A DNA stretch of 64,000 nt from Cycas panzhihuaensis (taxonomy: Eukaryota > Cycadophyta), in assembly GCA_023213395.1 (NCBI GenBank), contig CM041465.1, positions 201,011,741 to 201,075,740 on the forward strand. Reading direction: 5' to 3'. The position numbers and the translations under genes are program-made. Below the pieces are notes generated by a model. The model had not been told where the DNA came from, made no database searches, and saw only the letters and a program-made list of their open reading frames with translations. Below are positions 1-10,792 of this stretch, in pieces (position 1 is the first letter of the stretch; every line of letters begins with the position of its first letter).

Positions 1-1056
1 GGAAAAAATACCAATGTAATGGCCCAAAGGTTATAAAACTAGGGTAAAGACTAAAAGTATTAATTCTAATGATATTTTTACCATAGGATTGAATAAGATT
101 TTATACATATATAATTAAATATCATATCTTATTAACCAATCATAATGATCTTTAAGATTATTAATTAATTTCTCATTTGCTCTAATTATTTCTCTAAGTA
201 TAATCAATATATTAATTTTTCAATAATCCTTATTCAAGTCAAGTAGACCTATTTTGGTCTATTATAAACAATGTAAGAATTCCTAGAAAACCAAACACAT
301 TACAAACTTAGCATGTGTTTGGGTAAGCATAAATCCACTATTTAAACATCAATTTGAAAAAGGTGGTGATAGCTAATCTCAAGAAGATTAAGATCATAAC
401 ATAGTGGCCCACTCCACCTTTAATAGTAAAAGAAAGAGTATCAATAAAAGTAGTAGCTTACTATAAAACATTTATGGAGTTTTTTTTTTCTCAAATTAAA
501 AATCCACTGTTCACTTTTTAAAAGAAAGGATAAAATTTTAAGTGACCTCAATTATATTAAAATAATTTTAATAAGTTGAAACACCGCCTTATAAAAACAT
601 ATATTTTATTTCCCCCTATATTTGTAAATGCAAGTGGAGAAGGGTTTAGTTGTACACAAAGACAAGATTATATGATAGTACAACATAAGAGTATATAAGT
701 AAAGAAAAATGAAAGGAACCACCACATGCATGATCTAGAATTAGTCTTAATTATTTATGCTTTCAAATAATAGATACAGTACTTGTAAGTTAATTATCTT
801 GAATTTAGAATGGATCATAAAGTTCTATAATACATCTTTATCTAACTTTATCTGAATGCAAAACAAAGAAGATATATATAACTACTTAGTGATTCTTTTG
901 ATGTGTTTTATATGCTTAAAGAGGAAAATATAACATCTCAATGGCATTACTGTAGAATAAAATATAATACAAATAATCATTAAATAATAATAAATAATAA
1001 GTAATACAAAGAATGTAGGCCAATCTTGTCACCATGGAAGAAAGTTACATAACTTG
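1..1056. other. AT-rich flank without recognisable genes
   Basis: No frame of convincing length and no family motif is visible. The last five bases (ACTTG, 1052-1056) are the left target-site duplication of element X; the near-identical partner ACTTA lies at 23721-23725. This stretch is therefore contiguous, before insertion, with the DNA that resumes at 23726. Confidence 0.6.
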
Positions 1057-1392
1057 TGTTAGAAAAAATCTACAATGAAGCATACACATAAATAAGGTGT
1101 TTAAGATATAATAATAAACATACTTAAAATAAAGTAAGCATCAATATATAAGATAATAAAACTTATAGAAAATGATCATCTCCAAATATTATATTATGAG
1201 AGAGTTCATACTTATAGATACATATAGCTCATGAATGTCCAATTACATTTGAGAACCTTCATTGAGACCTATGAGAATGCATGTCAAGATGTAAGCTTTG
1301 CATAACTCTCCATAGGTTCACATATTCATAGATATAAAAGAGAAAGGTTATGTAAGGGTTTTTTCACTAATAATTAAATATTATACCTAACA
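1057..1392 (-). repeat. Element X 3' LTR
   Basis: Homologous over its full length to 23382-23720; long shared blocks include the AGATATAATAATAA segment near 1105. Divergence by eye is roughly a quarter of positions, which makes X the oldest dated insertion here. Ends TG...CA are intact in this copy. Confidence 0.8.
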
Positions 1393-3252
1393 CCCCCACC
1401 TAAAAAAGAAAGTTTAATTATACATAAAATACAATGCCACATAAATATTTTTTCCTCACATAATACAATAAATTGATATTTCCTAAACCAAGAATCTTTC
1501 CTTGCATCTAATGATTTATGATCCTTCTTAAATCTACATCCAAATGCTAATGTCTATATAAAGTGATGACCATCTGTTGAACAACATGGGTAACTAACCA
1601 TTGCATCTATTAGTTCTTTCAAAAGTTTTTCTAGTATATAATTCACCAATTATTAACACTATATTTTAGTACAGTGGCTGGTCTAAATCTTAATTTAATA
1701 TTTGGCCTTGATCATAATATCAAATCTTGACCCTTATTTTATCATAATATTAAATCTTGACCCTTGCTCAGTGATAAACATATTTTAGTAGCTTCAATAT
1801 TTAAATAACATAAAATAAGTGACAAAAATAGTACATTTAACTCCATCTCTTTCTCCCTTTCTTTAAAATAATGGGTTTTCACCATATTAGAGTCATCAAA
1901 TGACTTTTTAGTAAATAAAATAATCCTAAGCCAATAAAATATCATTTCTCTCTTTCAGTAAAGTGTGAAATTTTTTTTCCCTTTTTTCTCTTTAAAGAGA
2001 TCAACATGTATAGGGTTAATAATTTCTCTCTCTTCCCTTTTTATTAATAAATAAACTAAAGGCATTCATCATTCAACATCCATGAGCATTATTACATACT
2101 CAAGAACTTATCAATTATTAAGAGAAAGCCCAATCATGCTTCAAATTACCAAAAAAAGACCCTATAAGTATACTAGATTTTAATGCCTTAATTTCAACCA
2201 TTAAAATATCTATTAAAGCATCACTAAAGCATACCTTACAACCAATCAACTCATATATATCTAAACCCTCTTTCTAATAGTTTAGATAGATTAAAAGTAT
2301 GCCACCATATACTAAAAAGAGTGGTTGTCTATCATAAAATAATGAAACTAGGTTAGAAAATCACTTTAACACTTTAATTTTTTTGCATTTAGTCATGAGA
2401 AAACACCATATGACTATAAATAAAAGGTGATTAGGGGCTAGGTAGACTTGAAGTGGCATTACAGTATAATTAAATTGCATCTTATCTTTATTCTTAAAAG
2501 ATTAAATTATGTGGTTTACACATTTGCCATAGAGGTTTGATGGCATATCTCTTCTATTTTAAGCCAAATCTGAAGCATTATATCACAAATCTAAGTTTCC
2601 TACTATATTATGAAGCCTCTAAGATGGATTTCCAACTATATAGCTTGAAGAAAATATAGAAAACAAACGTTTTACCACCATGAAGTCACCCAAATATGCT
2701 AATAGAGTTATATAATTTTTTTTTTCTCTTTTTTGAACATAACTGAAGCAAATAATTAATAGTTAAGAACTACCTACATTACAACAATACCTCATAAATC
2801 TTTATATAGCCCCAAATCATGAAAAAAACATAGAAAATAAAGGTATACATCAACACAAAGTTGTCCAATATACCATTTAGGTTTCCAAATTATGCATTGA
2901 TTGTGTAGGCTTCTATGGGTGGATTTAAAGCTGGAACATTTCTATATCTATGCTACTAAATAATATATCTACTTCTATAAATTAATATTTAGCCAATAGA
3001 ACCCTTGAGCATCAAGAAAAATGACTATAAACATTGAAAAAGTTCTCATCTTCAATGGAGAGGGAAAATGTACGTTGCATGACATCTCAATGAGTTGTTT
3101 TATCAAATCTGAAGTAGCAAACCATAACAAACATGTTATCCACAGACTCAAGAATATTTTTACAGCCTCATAACCTAAAAATAAATAAGAAGCAAAGAAC
3201 TATCCAATAAATAGTCACTTAAAAAGTGTTAAATGTTGTTGATTTTTTAAAC

Positions 3253-3320
<68 letters not shown>

Positions 3321-4064
3321 TGCATTATTTTTCAACATTCCTCTTTCAGCATAACCATAATTTGACCCAATATTTTAATACATATCCACCCCTAGACTAA
3401 ATAATTTTAAATATCATAGAAACACATTTTAAAAAATATTTTAAAACCATCCATGTATAAAAACCTGAATTTTTCAATGGCTCATCCATGCCCTTCTCTA
3501 TTATATCAACTTTCTATATAATTGTCCTTTTTCAATCTACCCAACTCATCATAAATTCTGGTGAAGAAAAAATAATAAAAAGAATAAGAAGATAGTTCTC
3601 CATGGTAATGAATCTCCATTGGGACACTCGCAATGACCTTTATAAATGAACCAAAATAGGCACACTCTTTGTAGCTAATTATGTCACCTGTAATGACTTT
3701 TATTCTTATATGTAGGGTGATCAATCTTACATAAGTGAGCTTAAGCAACAATAACCTCTTTCACACTATGTGGAGTCAATATTAAAATATTTAAATGCAA
3801 TTCATGGGTACCACATATATAATAAATTGTCCACAAAAAATGTAATAACAAATCTCACCATTATCGTATCAATCATACACTTGATTTTATCATGTTTTAA
3901 TCAAACAGGCATATCCCAAATAGTTCTTAGTTCTTTCTATATTTAATTTTTTTGAGCTTAATAAGACCCTTAATAGTTTTCTAAATTTGACTATAATGAA
4001 TTGTAAACATATGAAGGATACTTTGATAATATACATACTCCATAAGATCACACCATCAAACTCA
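1393..4064 (-). other. Element X internal region, no recognisable coding
   Basis: After the polypurine tract the 2.7 kb is AT-rich with many stops in all frames. Short open frames (for example minus 3506-3751) match no family I know. It also carries a 60-bp TC microsatellite. I read it as non-coding filler of a non-autonomous LTR element, but decay of a coding element cannot be excluded by eye. Confidence 0.55.
3257..3316. repeat. (TC)30 microsatellite
   Basis: Thirty uninterrupted TC dinucleotides inside element X, the longest perfect simple repeat in the window. The purity contrasts with the heavily mutated surroundings, so the array is kept by recent slippage rather than inherited at this length. 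Confidence 0.97.
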
Positions 4065-4069
4065 ATACC

Positions 4070-4405
4070 TGATGGAATTAGGGGATAGAGGAACCATAGA
4101 GAATGCATGAGAGAGAAAATTAACAATTCAATAGAATGGTGGTGTTGATAAAGACTAGGGTTATCAAACCCCATAGATAAATAGGCAATATGTGAGTAGG
4201 ATGTGGCACACCACTCAACGTCCACCACTGATTAGCATTGATAAATGTTGGAATGGATGCCACCAAGATCTAATAAGGTGCGACTGTGTGTGACTAAGGT
4301 CTAAGATAGAGCTGTAATAATATCTCTGCCAATATCTTAGTTATCTCTCTAATATAAGTAACAAACCCTAAGCGAAGATGAGCCTTAATGGGCATTATTT
4401 TAATA
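4070..4405 (-). repeat. Element A 3' LTR
   Basis: Homologous to 23050-23375: both open with the same TGATGGAATTAGGGGATAGA and share the ATCTTAGTTATCTCTC segment near the far end. The terminal CA has decayed (TTTTAATA against TTCCAATA in the partner). Confidence 0.88.
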
Positions 4406-4429
4406 TTTCTCCTCCATAATGCCCATTTG

Positions 4430-5520
4430 GGAAGACTCCAAGTTTATCTCTGAATTTAATAAATTTTATCTTGCTAAGCAACTTAGTGAATACATCTACC
4501 ACCTATTTTTCTGTGCTATAGTAGACTAATTATAATTTGCTTTGTTATACCAACTCTCTAATGAAGTGATATTATATTTTAATATGCTTTGTCCTACTAT
4601 AAAACATTAGATTCTGAGTCATTTGAATTATGTTTTGATTATAACAAAACATCTGAGTGGGACTAACTTTCTCTTCCTATAAAGCTTAGACAACCTTCTA
4701 AGCTAGACTATTTCACACACTCCTATTGTAATTGGTTTATACTCTACTTCTGTAGTAGATATAGATATTATGCCCTATTTCTTATAACTTCATGCAATTA
4801 CAACTAAACCTAAACTAAATGTATAGTGAGAGGTATATTTCCTATCATCTATACAACCTACTTAGTTTGAGTCTATATATCAAACTAACCCTTTAGATAC
4901 CTAAGAATTCTCTTTACTACTTGCTAATGTTTTATCTTAGTGTCATGAATAAATCTAGAAACTACATTGACTATATACATAATATCTTATCAAGTTAAAA
5001 TTAAGTAAATTAAACTTCTAATTAATTACTTATAGAGTGTAGGATTAACTAATTCTTATTTCTTAAATTTGGATAACTTCATCCCAACTTATGCTAGAGT
5101 TTTAAGTGGCTTATAATTACTCATGTTGAACTTGTGTAATAAGTCTAATGTGTATTTTGTTTGGGAAACAAATATCTTATTTTCATCTTATCAAACCTCT
5201 ATGCCTAAGAAGTAATGAATTAGTCCCAAATATGTCATCTCAAACCCTTTACACATATCCTTTTTTAATATTTGGGACAAATAAACATCATTCCCTGTGT
5301 ATACTAGGTCATAAACATACAAGCCTATAATAATATGGAGGTTTTTTCTATCTTGATGTATAAATTTAGATCAGATTGACTCTTTTGGAACCCTTTATCC
5401 TTAAAGTATTTGTTGATCTTAGAGTACCATGCTCTATGTGCCTATGTAAGCCCATACAAGGCCTTTTTTAAGTCTATAGACCTTATTTTCTTTATCCTTT
5501 ACTTTAAAACCTTTTGATTA
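4430..5520 (-). pseudogene. Element A RNase H and C-terminal RT, decayed
   Basis: Reading minus, the RT catalytic block appears as YVYDLVYTGND at about 5287-5319, where copia enzymes have YVDDLIYTG; the first catalytic Asp is now Tyr. Further on, near 4700-4770, is the RNase H signature STTEVEYKPI followed by GVCEIV. Just before the polypurine tract is FRDKLGVFPNGHYGG, the usual copia C-terminus followed by leader into the LTR. Several frame changes and stops separate these blocks. No product can be made. Confidence 0.8.
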
Positions 5521-5802
5521 TTAGACATATATTTCTTCTTCCATATAAAAATTTAAGAAATCACTTTGAACATTCATTTGGTGAACTATCCAACCTTGTT
5601 TTGTAGTTAAAGCCATTATCAATCTAACTATCTCTAGTCTTACAACTGGTGCAAAAGTTTTATTATCATTTATGTATTTAATTTGAGCATAGCCTTTAAT
5701 AATTAATCTTGCCTTGTACTTGTCAATTGTTCCATATAACTTATACTTGGTCTTATAGACCCATTTCATTCTAATTGCATTCTTATTTGATGGTAGATCC
5801 AC
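5521..5802 (-). pseudogene. Element A reverse transcriptase, N-terminal part
   Basis: An open segment of 93 codons carries the copia RT entry block: KWVYKTKY, KYKARLIIKGYAQ, TFAPVVRLE, VRLIMAL and DFLNFYMEEEIYV. These match the family pattern KWV(Y/F)K...KARLVAKG...FAPV...(S/D)AFLNG.L.EEIY in order and spacing. It is one readable piece of the pol frame running from the integrase at about 6250-6700 towards RNase H at 4700. A few consensus positions are changed, for example Asn-Phe for Asn-Gly before the EEEIYV block. Confidence 0.88.
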
Positions 5803-6260
5803 TAATTCTCATGTATCACTTTTTACTAAGGCATTGTATTCATCCTTATAGCTTCTTTTTATTCATCTTTTGTGTTATCCTATTCTAAGTTATGAGACTC
5901 ATTGTACTCCATAACTTAAGTTATTAATACAAAATTCACCCTTTGAGACCTAGTAGTTCTCCTCTCAAAGTTGGTGTTTAAATTATTTGAAGGGTCATGT
6001 ACCCTTTGTACCTACTTCAAGACCCCTTAATTTGATGTAGAGGGTCCTATTTCATTTGGATTAGGTATATTTGTACCCTTAGAGTTTGATACCATTTCTA
6101 TAATTATTCTATTTTTTCTTTTAGTAACCCTATTTTATTATGGGGTATAAGGATTACTAAGTTATTTTCTGATTCTATAATAATTGAAATAAGCTTTAAA
6201 CTCATTTGATATAAATTCTCCCTAATTGTCTGATCTTAGGGTTAGAATTCTAAATCCACT

Positions 6261-6699
6261 TTACTTTTCTACAAAAGTTTTGAAGTCTATAAAGTATTGT
6301 AGAGAATTTGATTTAAATTTGATGAAGTAGACCCATGTCATCCTTGCAAAGTCATCAATAACAGTTATAAAGTACTTAGCTCCTCTAAGGGCACATCCAC
6401 TGGACCACATAAGTATATATATATATATCAATTGAGAAGGGCCCATTGGCCCTATAACTTTCATTAGAAAATCCTTCCCTTTGCTACTTTCCAAGTATGC
6501 AACCTTCATAAATTTCCTTACTTGGTTCTATAATAAGAAGTCCAATTATTATATTCATTATTTTCATTAAGGTCAAATTGTTATAATTTATATGACCAAG
6601 TCTTTTATACCATGTTTTACTATTAATATTTGTTGATGCCTTTAAGGCATAATAATTTGTTGGGTGTATACCTAGTTTAAATAACCTATTACTAGTCAT
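6261..6699 (-). pseudogene. Element A pre-integrase zinc region and integrase core
   Basis: The first overlapping open piece (6484-6699) has TWYKRLGHINYNNLTLMK, the GAG-pre-integrase HHCC start, and a following CILGK where the family has C..C..GK. The second (6261-6509) has GAKYFITVIDDFARMTWVYF, the integrase core with its first catalytic Asp region. A TA microsatellite at about 6414-6428 has expanded inside the frame and encodes an Ile-Tyr run between these blocks. The two pieces are in different frames, so at least one frameshift separates them. Confidence 0.85.
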
Positions 6700-6999
6700 T
6701 TAGCCTTTGAGCATAATTATCTTATTCTTTCATTTATCCTTGAAAGTACATTCCCTATTATCAAAGACCACTTCATATTGTTACTCCATTATCTGACCCA
6801 CTAAAAGTAATATCTTTTAAGAGTTAGAATATATACGACATCATTTATACTTTTAGTTTCTCTAAAATCAATTGTTATAGAGATGTCTCTTTTTCTAAAT
6901 TTTGCTTGAGTGGTGTTATCCCCAAACATAACTCCTTAAGCCACTCTTCTTTGTATGTCATATGTGTGGAACATCTTGAATCAATACACTAGATATCTT

Positions 7000-7530
7000 C
7001 TTCTTCATTGACCATTAGATTTGAAAGAAACAATCTATCATCATGTCTTTCTTCTATAATTGTATTAGTTATCCCCCTTTGTGAACCTGACCTTTTAGAA
7101 AAATAATTTTCTTCTAAGTAACCAATCTTATGATAGTAGGAATATTGAATAGTTCCTCTACCTCTTGGACTCCTACCTCTTTGACTTTGATTTCTCTGCC
7201 TTAGACTTTGGCCACTTCCTTGAGGTCCAAAGTTTTAGCCTTAACCTTGGCCTTGATAATATCTTTGACCTTGGTACTGATTTAGCCCTTGATAACCTTA
7301 ATTTGGACCTTGTCCTTAATAGTTGTTTTGTCCTTATATTTAATAACCTTGATGATAACATTAGAAACCATGACTTTGCCTTTAAAACTAGTTTCTTAAT
7401 TGGCCTCTACTTCTAGGGGATTATCCTCTATCCCTAAAATTTTATCCCTGGTAATTGGGCTTAATTCTTGCCTTTGTGGCAAAGGCAAGATTAAGAGATT
7501 CACTTCCCTCTTTCTTTTCTTTAACTACTA
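7000..7530 (-). pseudogene. Element A gag C-terminal part with decayed zinc knuckle
   Basis: Read minus in the frame entering from 7530, this gives a Gln/Gly-rich tract (GQGP, GYQGLNQYQGQRYYQGQG) followed by RGRSPRGRGTIQ, then YSYYHKIGYLEENYF. The last is a CCHC knuckle in which at least two Cys are Tyr and the His of GH is Tyr. Four Gln or Tyr-region codons of the tract have become TAA. All of these fit C to T or G to A changes. The frame continues across the B-outer insertion at 7531-7535 into 20495-21060, which supplies the rest of gag. The Arg/Ser/Lys-rich and Leu/Asp-rich open frames at the same place in other registers are shadows of the Gln/Gly repeats. Confidence 0.8.
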
Positions 7531-7535
7531 GAAGT

Positions 7536-8167
7536 TGTTGAGAATACAAGGTCCCAAACTTTAAACCACCATAAGATCTAAACTATTTTGCAACTAGTTA
7601 CAGGAATCGAAACTAAGATTTAACATGCAAATTCTAAAATTAGAGATAATATAATAACATCAATAAACAAGCTAAACATCACATATGCACCCGATATAAC
7701 ATGGTAAAACCCTAGCAGTGTGTTAGTAAAACATCCACATAGGAAAGGTATCGATCTTTATTATTGTAGAATGGAGAAATAGTATATCTCAGTAGCAGAA
7801 TGCTTTCAGGAACAACAACCAATCATCGCCCTCATCACAGTACATTACATTACATTCAACATAATAAGAAAAGCCCTAAAAGGGGCTACATGAGAGGGAT
7901 ATCTAAGGCATGAATCTCAACCATAGAATCTAGGGTATTTGTATCGAACGACCCTGATTCTCTTTACATTTTAATAAAGTTTACAGAACTAATTTTTTAG
8001 GTTGGGGGCTGTCTCCCCTGAACCCCCTCTTAGCGGGGGACGTTCCACTCCCCACATGACCAAGGGGGCTCGCCCCTGGAACCCCCCGAGAAAGATTAGG
8101 GAGGGAAACCACGCTGAAAACATACCATAATTTTAGCCTTAAACAATTGTTGTTACAATATCCAATA
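7536..8167 (-). repeat. B-outer 3' LTR
   Basis: Full-length LTR, inverted relative to 10078-10721. It contains the complement of AATAAA near 7758-7763 and a GC-rich hairpin module at about 8000-8090 in otherwise AT-rich sequence. Reading minus, the end next to the coding region is TATTGG preceded by purine-rich AAGATAGAGAT. Confidence 0.95.
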
Positions 8168-10077
8168 ATCTCTATCTTGACAACAAATTACCCGGTACCT
8201 TTCCTAGACCCTTTATCATCTTTTCTACAAGCCAAGAGAAGTCAAACACCATTTGAACTTCTCTTTGATCGGTTTTGTGAATATATCAACATAATTCTGA
8301 TTGGTGTGAATCTTCTCAAGTGCCACTCCATCTACTTCCACAACCTATCTAACAAAATAGTACTTAAGAGTAATATGCTTTATTCTACTGTGATAAGTCA
8401 GATTCTTGGCTAAGTAAATGACACTTTGACTATCACAAAATACCTTTACATTTTCCTATCTTCTTCAAGCTCAACCAATAGACCCTATAACCAGATTGTT
8501 TCTTTACAAGCATGTGCTGCAGCAACATATTCAGCTTCCGTGGTTGACAGTGCAATTGTGCTCTGCAATTTGGACATCTAACTAACTGGACCATTTGCAA
8601 GAGTGAAAACATAAGCTGAAGTAGACATTCTTTTGTCTAAATCTCCTGCAATGTTTGAATCAACATATCCATAAACCTGATTACCTATACCTCTAAAGGT
8701 GATGTAGTAGTCACTTATGCCTCTCAAATACTAAAGCACCCATTTCACTGCATCCCAATGTTCTCTCCCTAGATTTGCCATAAACCTTCTAATTACACTG
8801 ATTGCATGTGAAATATCAGGTCTTGTACATACCAAGGCATACATCAAACTTCCTATTGCACTAGCATGAGGCACACGAGATATATAAGTCTTTTCTTCTT
8901 CACCACTAGGACTCATATTCGAAGAAAGCTTGAAGTGGGAAGCCAATGGGATACTCACTAGTTTCACATTTGCCATACCAAACCTAGTTAGTACCTTCTC
9001 CACATATTTCTGCTGTGATAACCATAGCTTACAATTTTTCTTGTCTTTGTGTATCTCTATGCCTAAGATTTGTTTTGCAGCTCCTAGATCCTTCATATCA
9101 AAAGTCCTAGCCAATTGAGCCTTTAGCTTATTGATTTCTTCCATGCTCTTGCTTGCAACCAACATGTCATCAACATATAATACCAAGATAATAAATAATC
9201 CATTGTCCATAAATTTAAAGTAAACACAATGATCATACTTACTTCTTTTAAAAATTTGGCTCTCTATAAAGGTATCAAACTTCTTGTACCACTACCTGGG
9301 TGATTGCTTCAGGCCATACAATGGTTTCCTGAGCCTGTAAACAAGTCTTTTCCTGCCATCTTGTACAAACCCTTCTGGTTGATCCATATAGATCTCCTCA
9401 TCTAAATCTCCATGTAGAAAAGTTATTTTTACATCTAACTGCTCCAACTTCAAATTGAGAGAAGCTACCAATGCTAGGAACACTCAAATTAAAACAAGTT
9501 TGATAATTGGTGAAAAGATCTCATGAAAGTCAATACCTTCTTTCTGTGTAAAACCTTTAGCCACCAGTCTTGCCCTGTATTTATCAACCTTTCCATCAAC
9601 ATCTATTTTCTTTTTGAAAAGCCACCTATAACCAACAGTCTTCCTGCCATGTGGAAGTTCTACCAAGTCCCATGAATTATTTTTCTTCAAAGCATCTATC
9701 TCTTCCTGCATAGCTCTTTTCCACTTCTCGCCATGGATATCATTTATTGCTTCCTGAAAATATGTAGGCTCACCATCATTAGAAACCAAAGTAATAGAAG
9801 TAGACAGGTTGTACCTGTCAAGTGGATGACTGGCTCATGTAGATCTTCTAACTGTTGGCAGAGGAGTGTCTACATACTCTTGTAAATCTATTACAGATTC
9901 ATCTTCAGAAAGATCTTCCTGTTCTTTTGATTCCACATATGGATGCATTTCAAACTTGACTTGTTGATGTTTAGCTTACTGCTCTTATTTTATTTTAACT
10001 TCTCCACTATTTAATTTTACAAGGGGAGATTCATCAAATACAACATCTCTATTAATGGTGATTTTGTGGGCAGTAGG
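8168..10077 (-). pseudogene. B-outer RT and RNase H half of the polyprotein
   Basis: Open pieces 9484-9789, 9292-9483 and 8731-9210 lie in one continuous reading order. They give the copia RT: NSWDLVELP, YRWLFKKK, KYRARLVAKGFTQKEGIDFHE, LDVKITFLHGDLDEEIYM, then LYVDDMLVASKSM with an intact YVDD at 9166-9177. RNase H follows to about 8200 with stops (STTEAEY-type region near 8530; DSQSVIYLAKN-type region near 8420). The stop at 9292-9294, in SPR*WYKK, is at the same codon as the stop at 13635-13637 in B-inner. The right end is cut at the GTAGG target duplication (10073-10077), and the missing upstream half resumes at 17721. Confidence 0.92.
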
Positions 10078-10721
10078 TGTTGGGTATTGTGACAACAATT
10101 ATAGGGCTAAAATTATGGTATATTTTCAGCGCGGTTTGCCCCCTAATCTTTCTTGGGGGGTTCCAAGGGGGGTAGGAGCCCCCCTTGGCCGGGGGGTGCG
10201 GGGGGCATGGAACGCCCCCCACTAGGAGGGGGTTCGGGGGTGATAGCCCCCAACCCAAAAAATTAGCCATGTAAACCTTATCAAAATGTAAAGAGAATCA
10301 GGGTCATTCGATACAAATACCCTAGATTCTATGGTTGAGATTTAGGTCTTGGATGTTCCTCTTATGTAGCCCGTTTTAGGGCTTTTCTTATTATGTTGTA
10401 ATGTAATGCAATGTAACTGTGATGAGGGCAGCGACTGATTGTTGTTCCTAAGAGCACTCTGTAACTGTGATGTACTATTTCTCCATTCTACAACAATAAA
10501 GATCGATACCTTTCCTGTGTGGATGTTTCCCTAGCACACTGCTAGGGTTTTACCATGTTATATCAGGTGCACATGTGATGTTTAGCTTTCATTTCTTGTT
10601 ACCGTATAATCTCTGATTTTAGAACTTGCATGTAATTTTAAGTTTCGATTTCTGTAACTAGTTGTAAGAATGCAATAGATCTTAGTGGCAGTTAAAGGTT
10701 TGGGACCTTGTATTCTCAACA
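10078..10721 (+). repeat. B-inner first (5') LTR
   Basis: Starts TGTTGGGTATTGTGACAACA and ends TTCTCAACA, giving perfect TGTTG/CAACA termini. A GC-rich module at about 10163-10251 forms three consecutive hairpins (see separate entry). AATAAA at 10495-10500 is a candidate polyadenylation signal. Directly after the LTR come AG and then the primer-binding site. Confidence 0.97.
10163..10251 (+). repeat. Triple GC-rich hairpin module in the LTR U3
   Basis: Three adjacent inverted repeats: CCAAGGGGGG/CCCCCCTTGG with a 6-base loop (10163-10188), GGGGGGC/GCCCCCC with a 7-base loop (10200-10220), and GGGGG/CCCCC around TGATAG (about 10236-10251). The G-runs could also form a quadruplex. The module recurs in the other full LTRs (14765-15407, 7536-8167, 19853-20494) with mutations, so it belongs to the family. 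Its role is unknown. Confidence 0.85.
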
Positions 10722-10736
10722 AGTGGTATTATATCT
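10722..10736 (+). other. Primer-binding site (tRNA-iMet type) of B-inner
   Basis: AG then TGGTATTATATC, a decayed form of TGGTATCAAAGCC. The better-preserved copies lie at 15410 (TGGTATTAAAGCC) and, on the minus strand, 19838-19850. Complementary to the 3' end of initiator tRNA-Met, as usual for copia. Confidence 0.8.
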
Positions 10737-10792
10737 ACTCTTTTTCTTGCAGCGAGTTTGTAAAGGTTTTGGTGTCAGTTTTTCTACACCAA

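Noticed and set aside
7165-7416. Leu/Asp/Phe-rich open frame on the plus strand, and the Arg/Ser/Lys-rich minus frame 7173-7361
   Set aside because: Both are shadows of the Gln/Gly repeats of element A gag in the other register, which leads into the zinc knuckle at about 7100.
8930-9118. Open frames antisense to RT (also 13811-13999, 19395-19682, 11189-11455, 15968-16246)
   Set aside because: They recur opposite the same RT or gag blocks in each B copy and vanish where the sense frame is poor; they have no independent motif.
10163-10251. Stem-loops as transcription terminators
   Set aside because: Intrinsic terminators of this form are bacterial; this is a plant LTR, so the module is reported as a structural repeat only.
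10052-10270. Pro/Gly-rich minus ORF over the LTR start
   Set aside because: Produced by translating the GC hairpin module of the LTR across the insertion junction.
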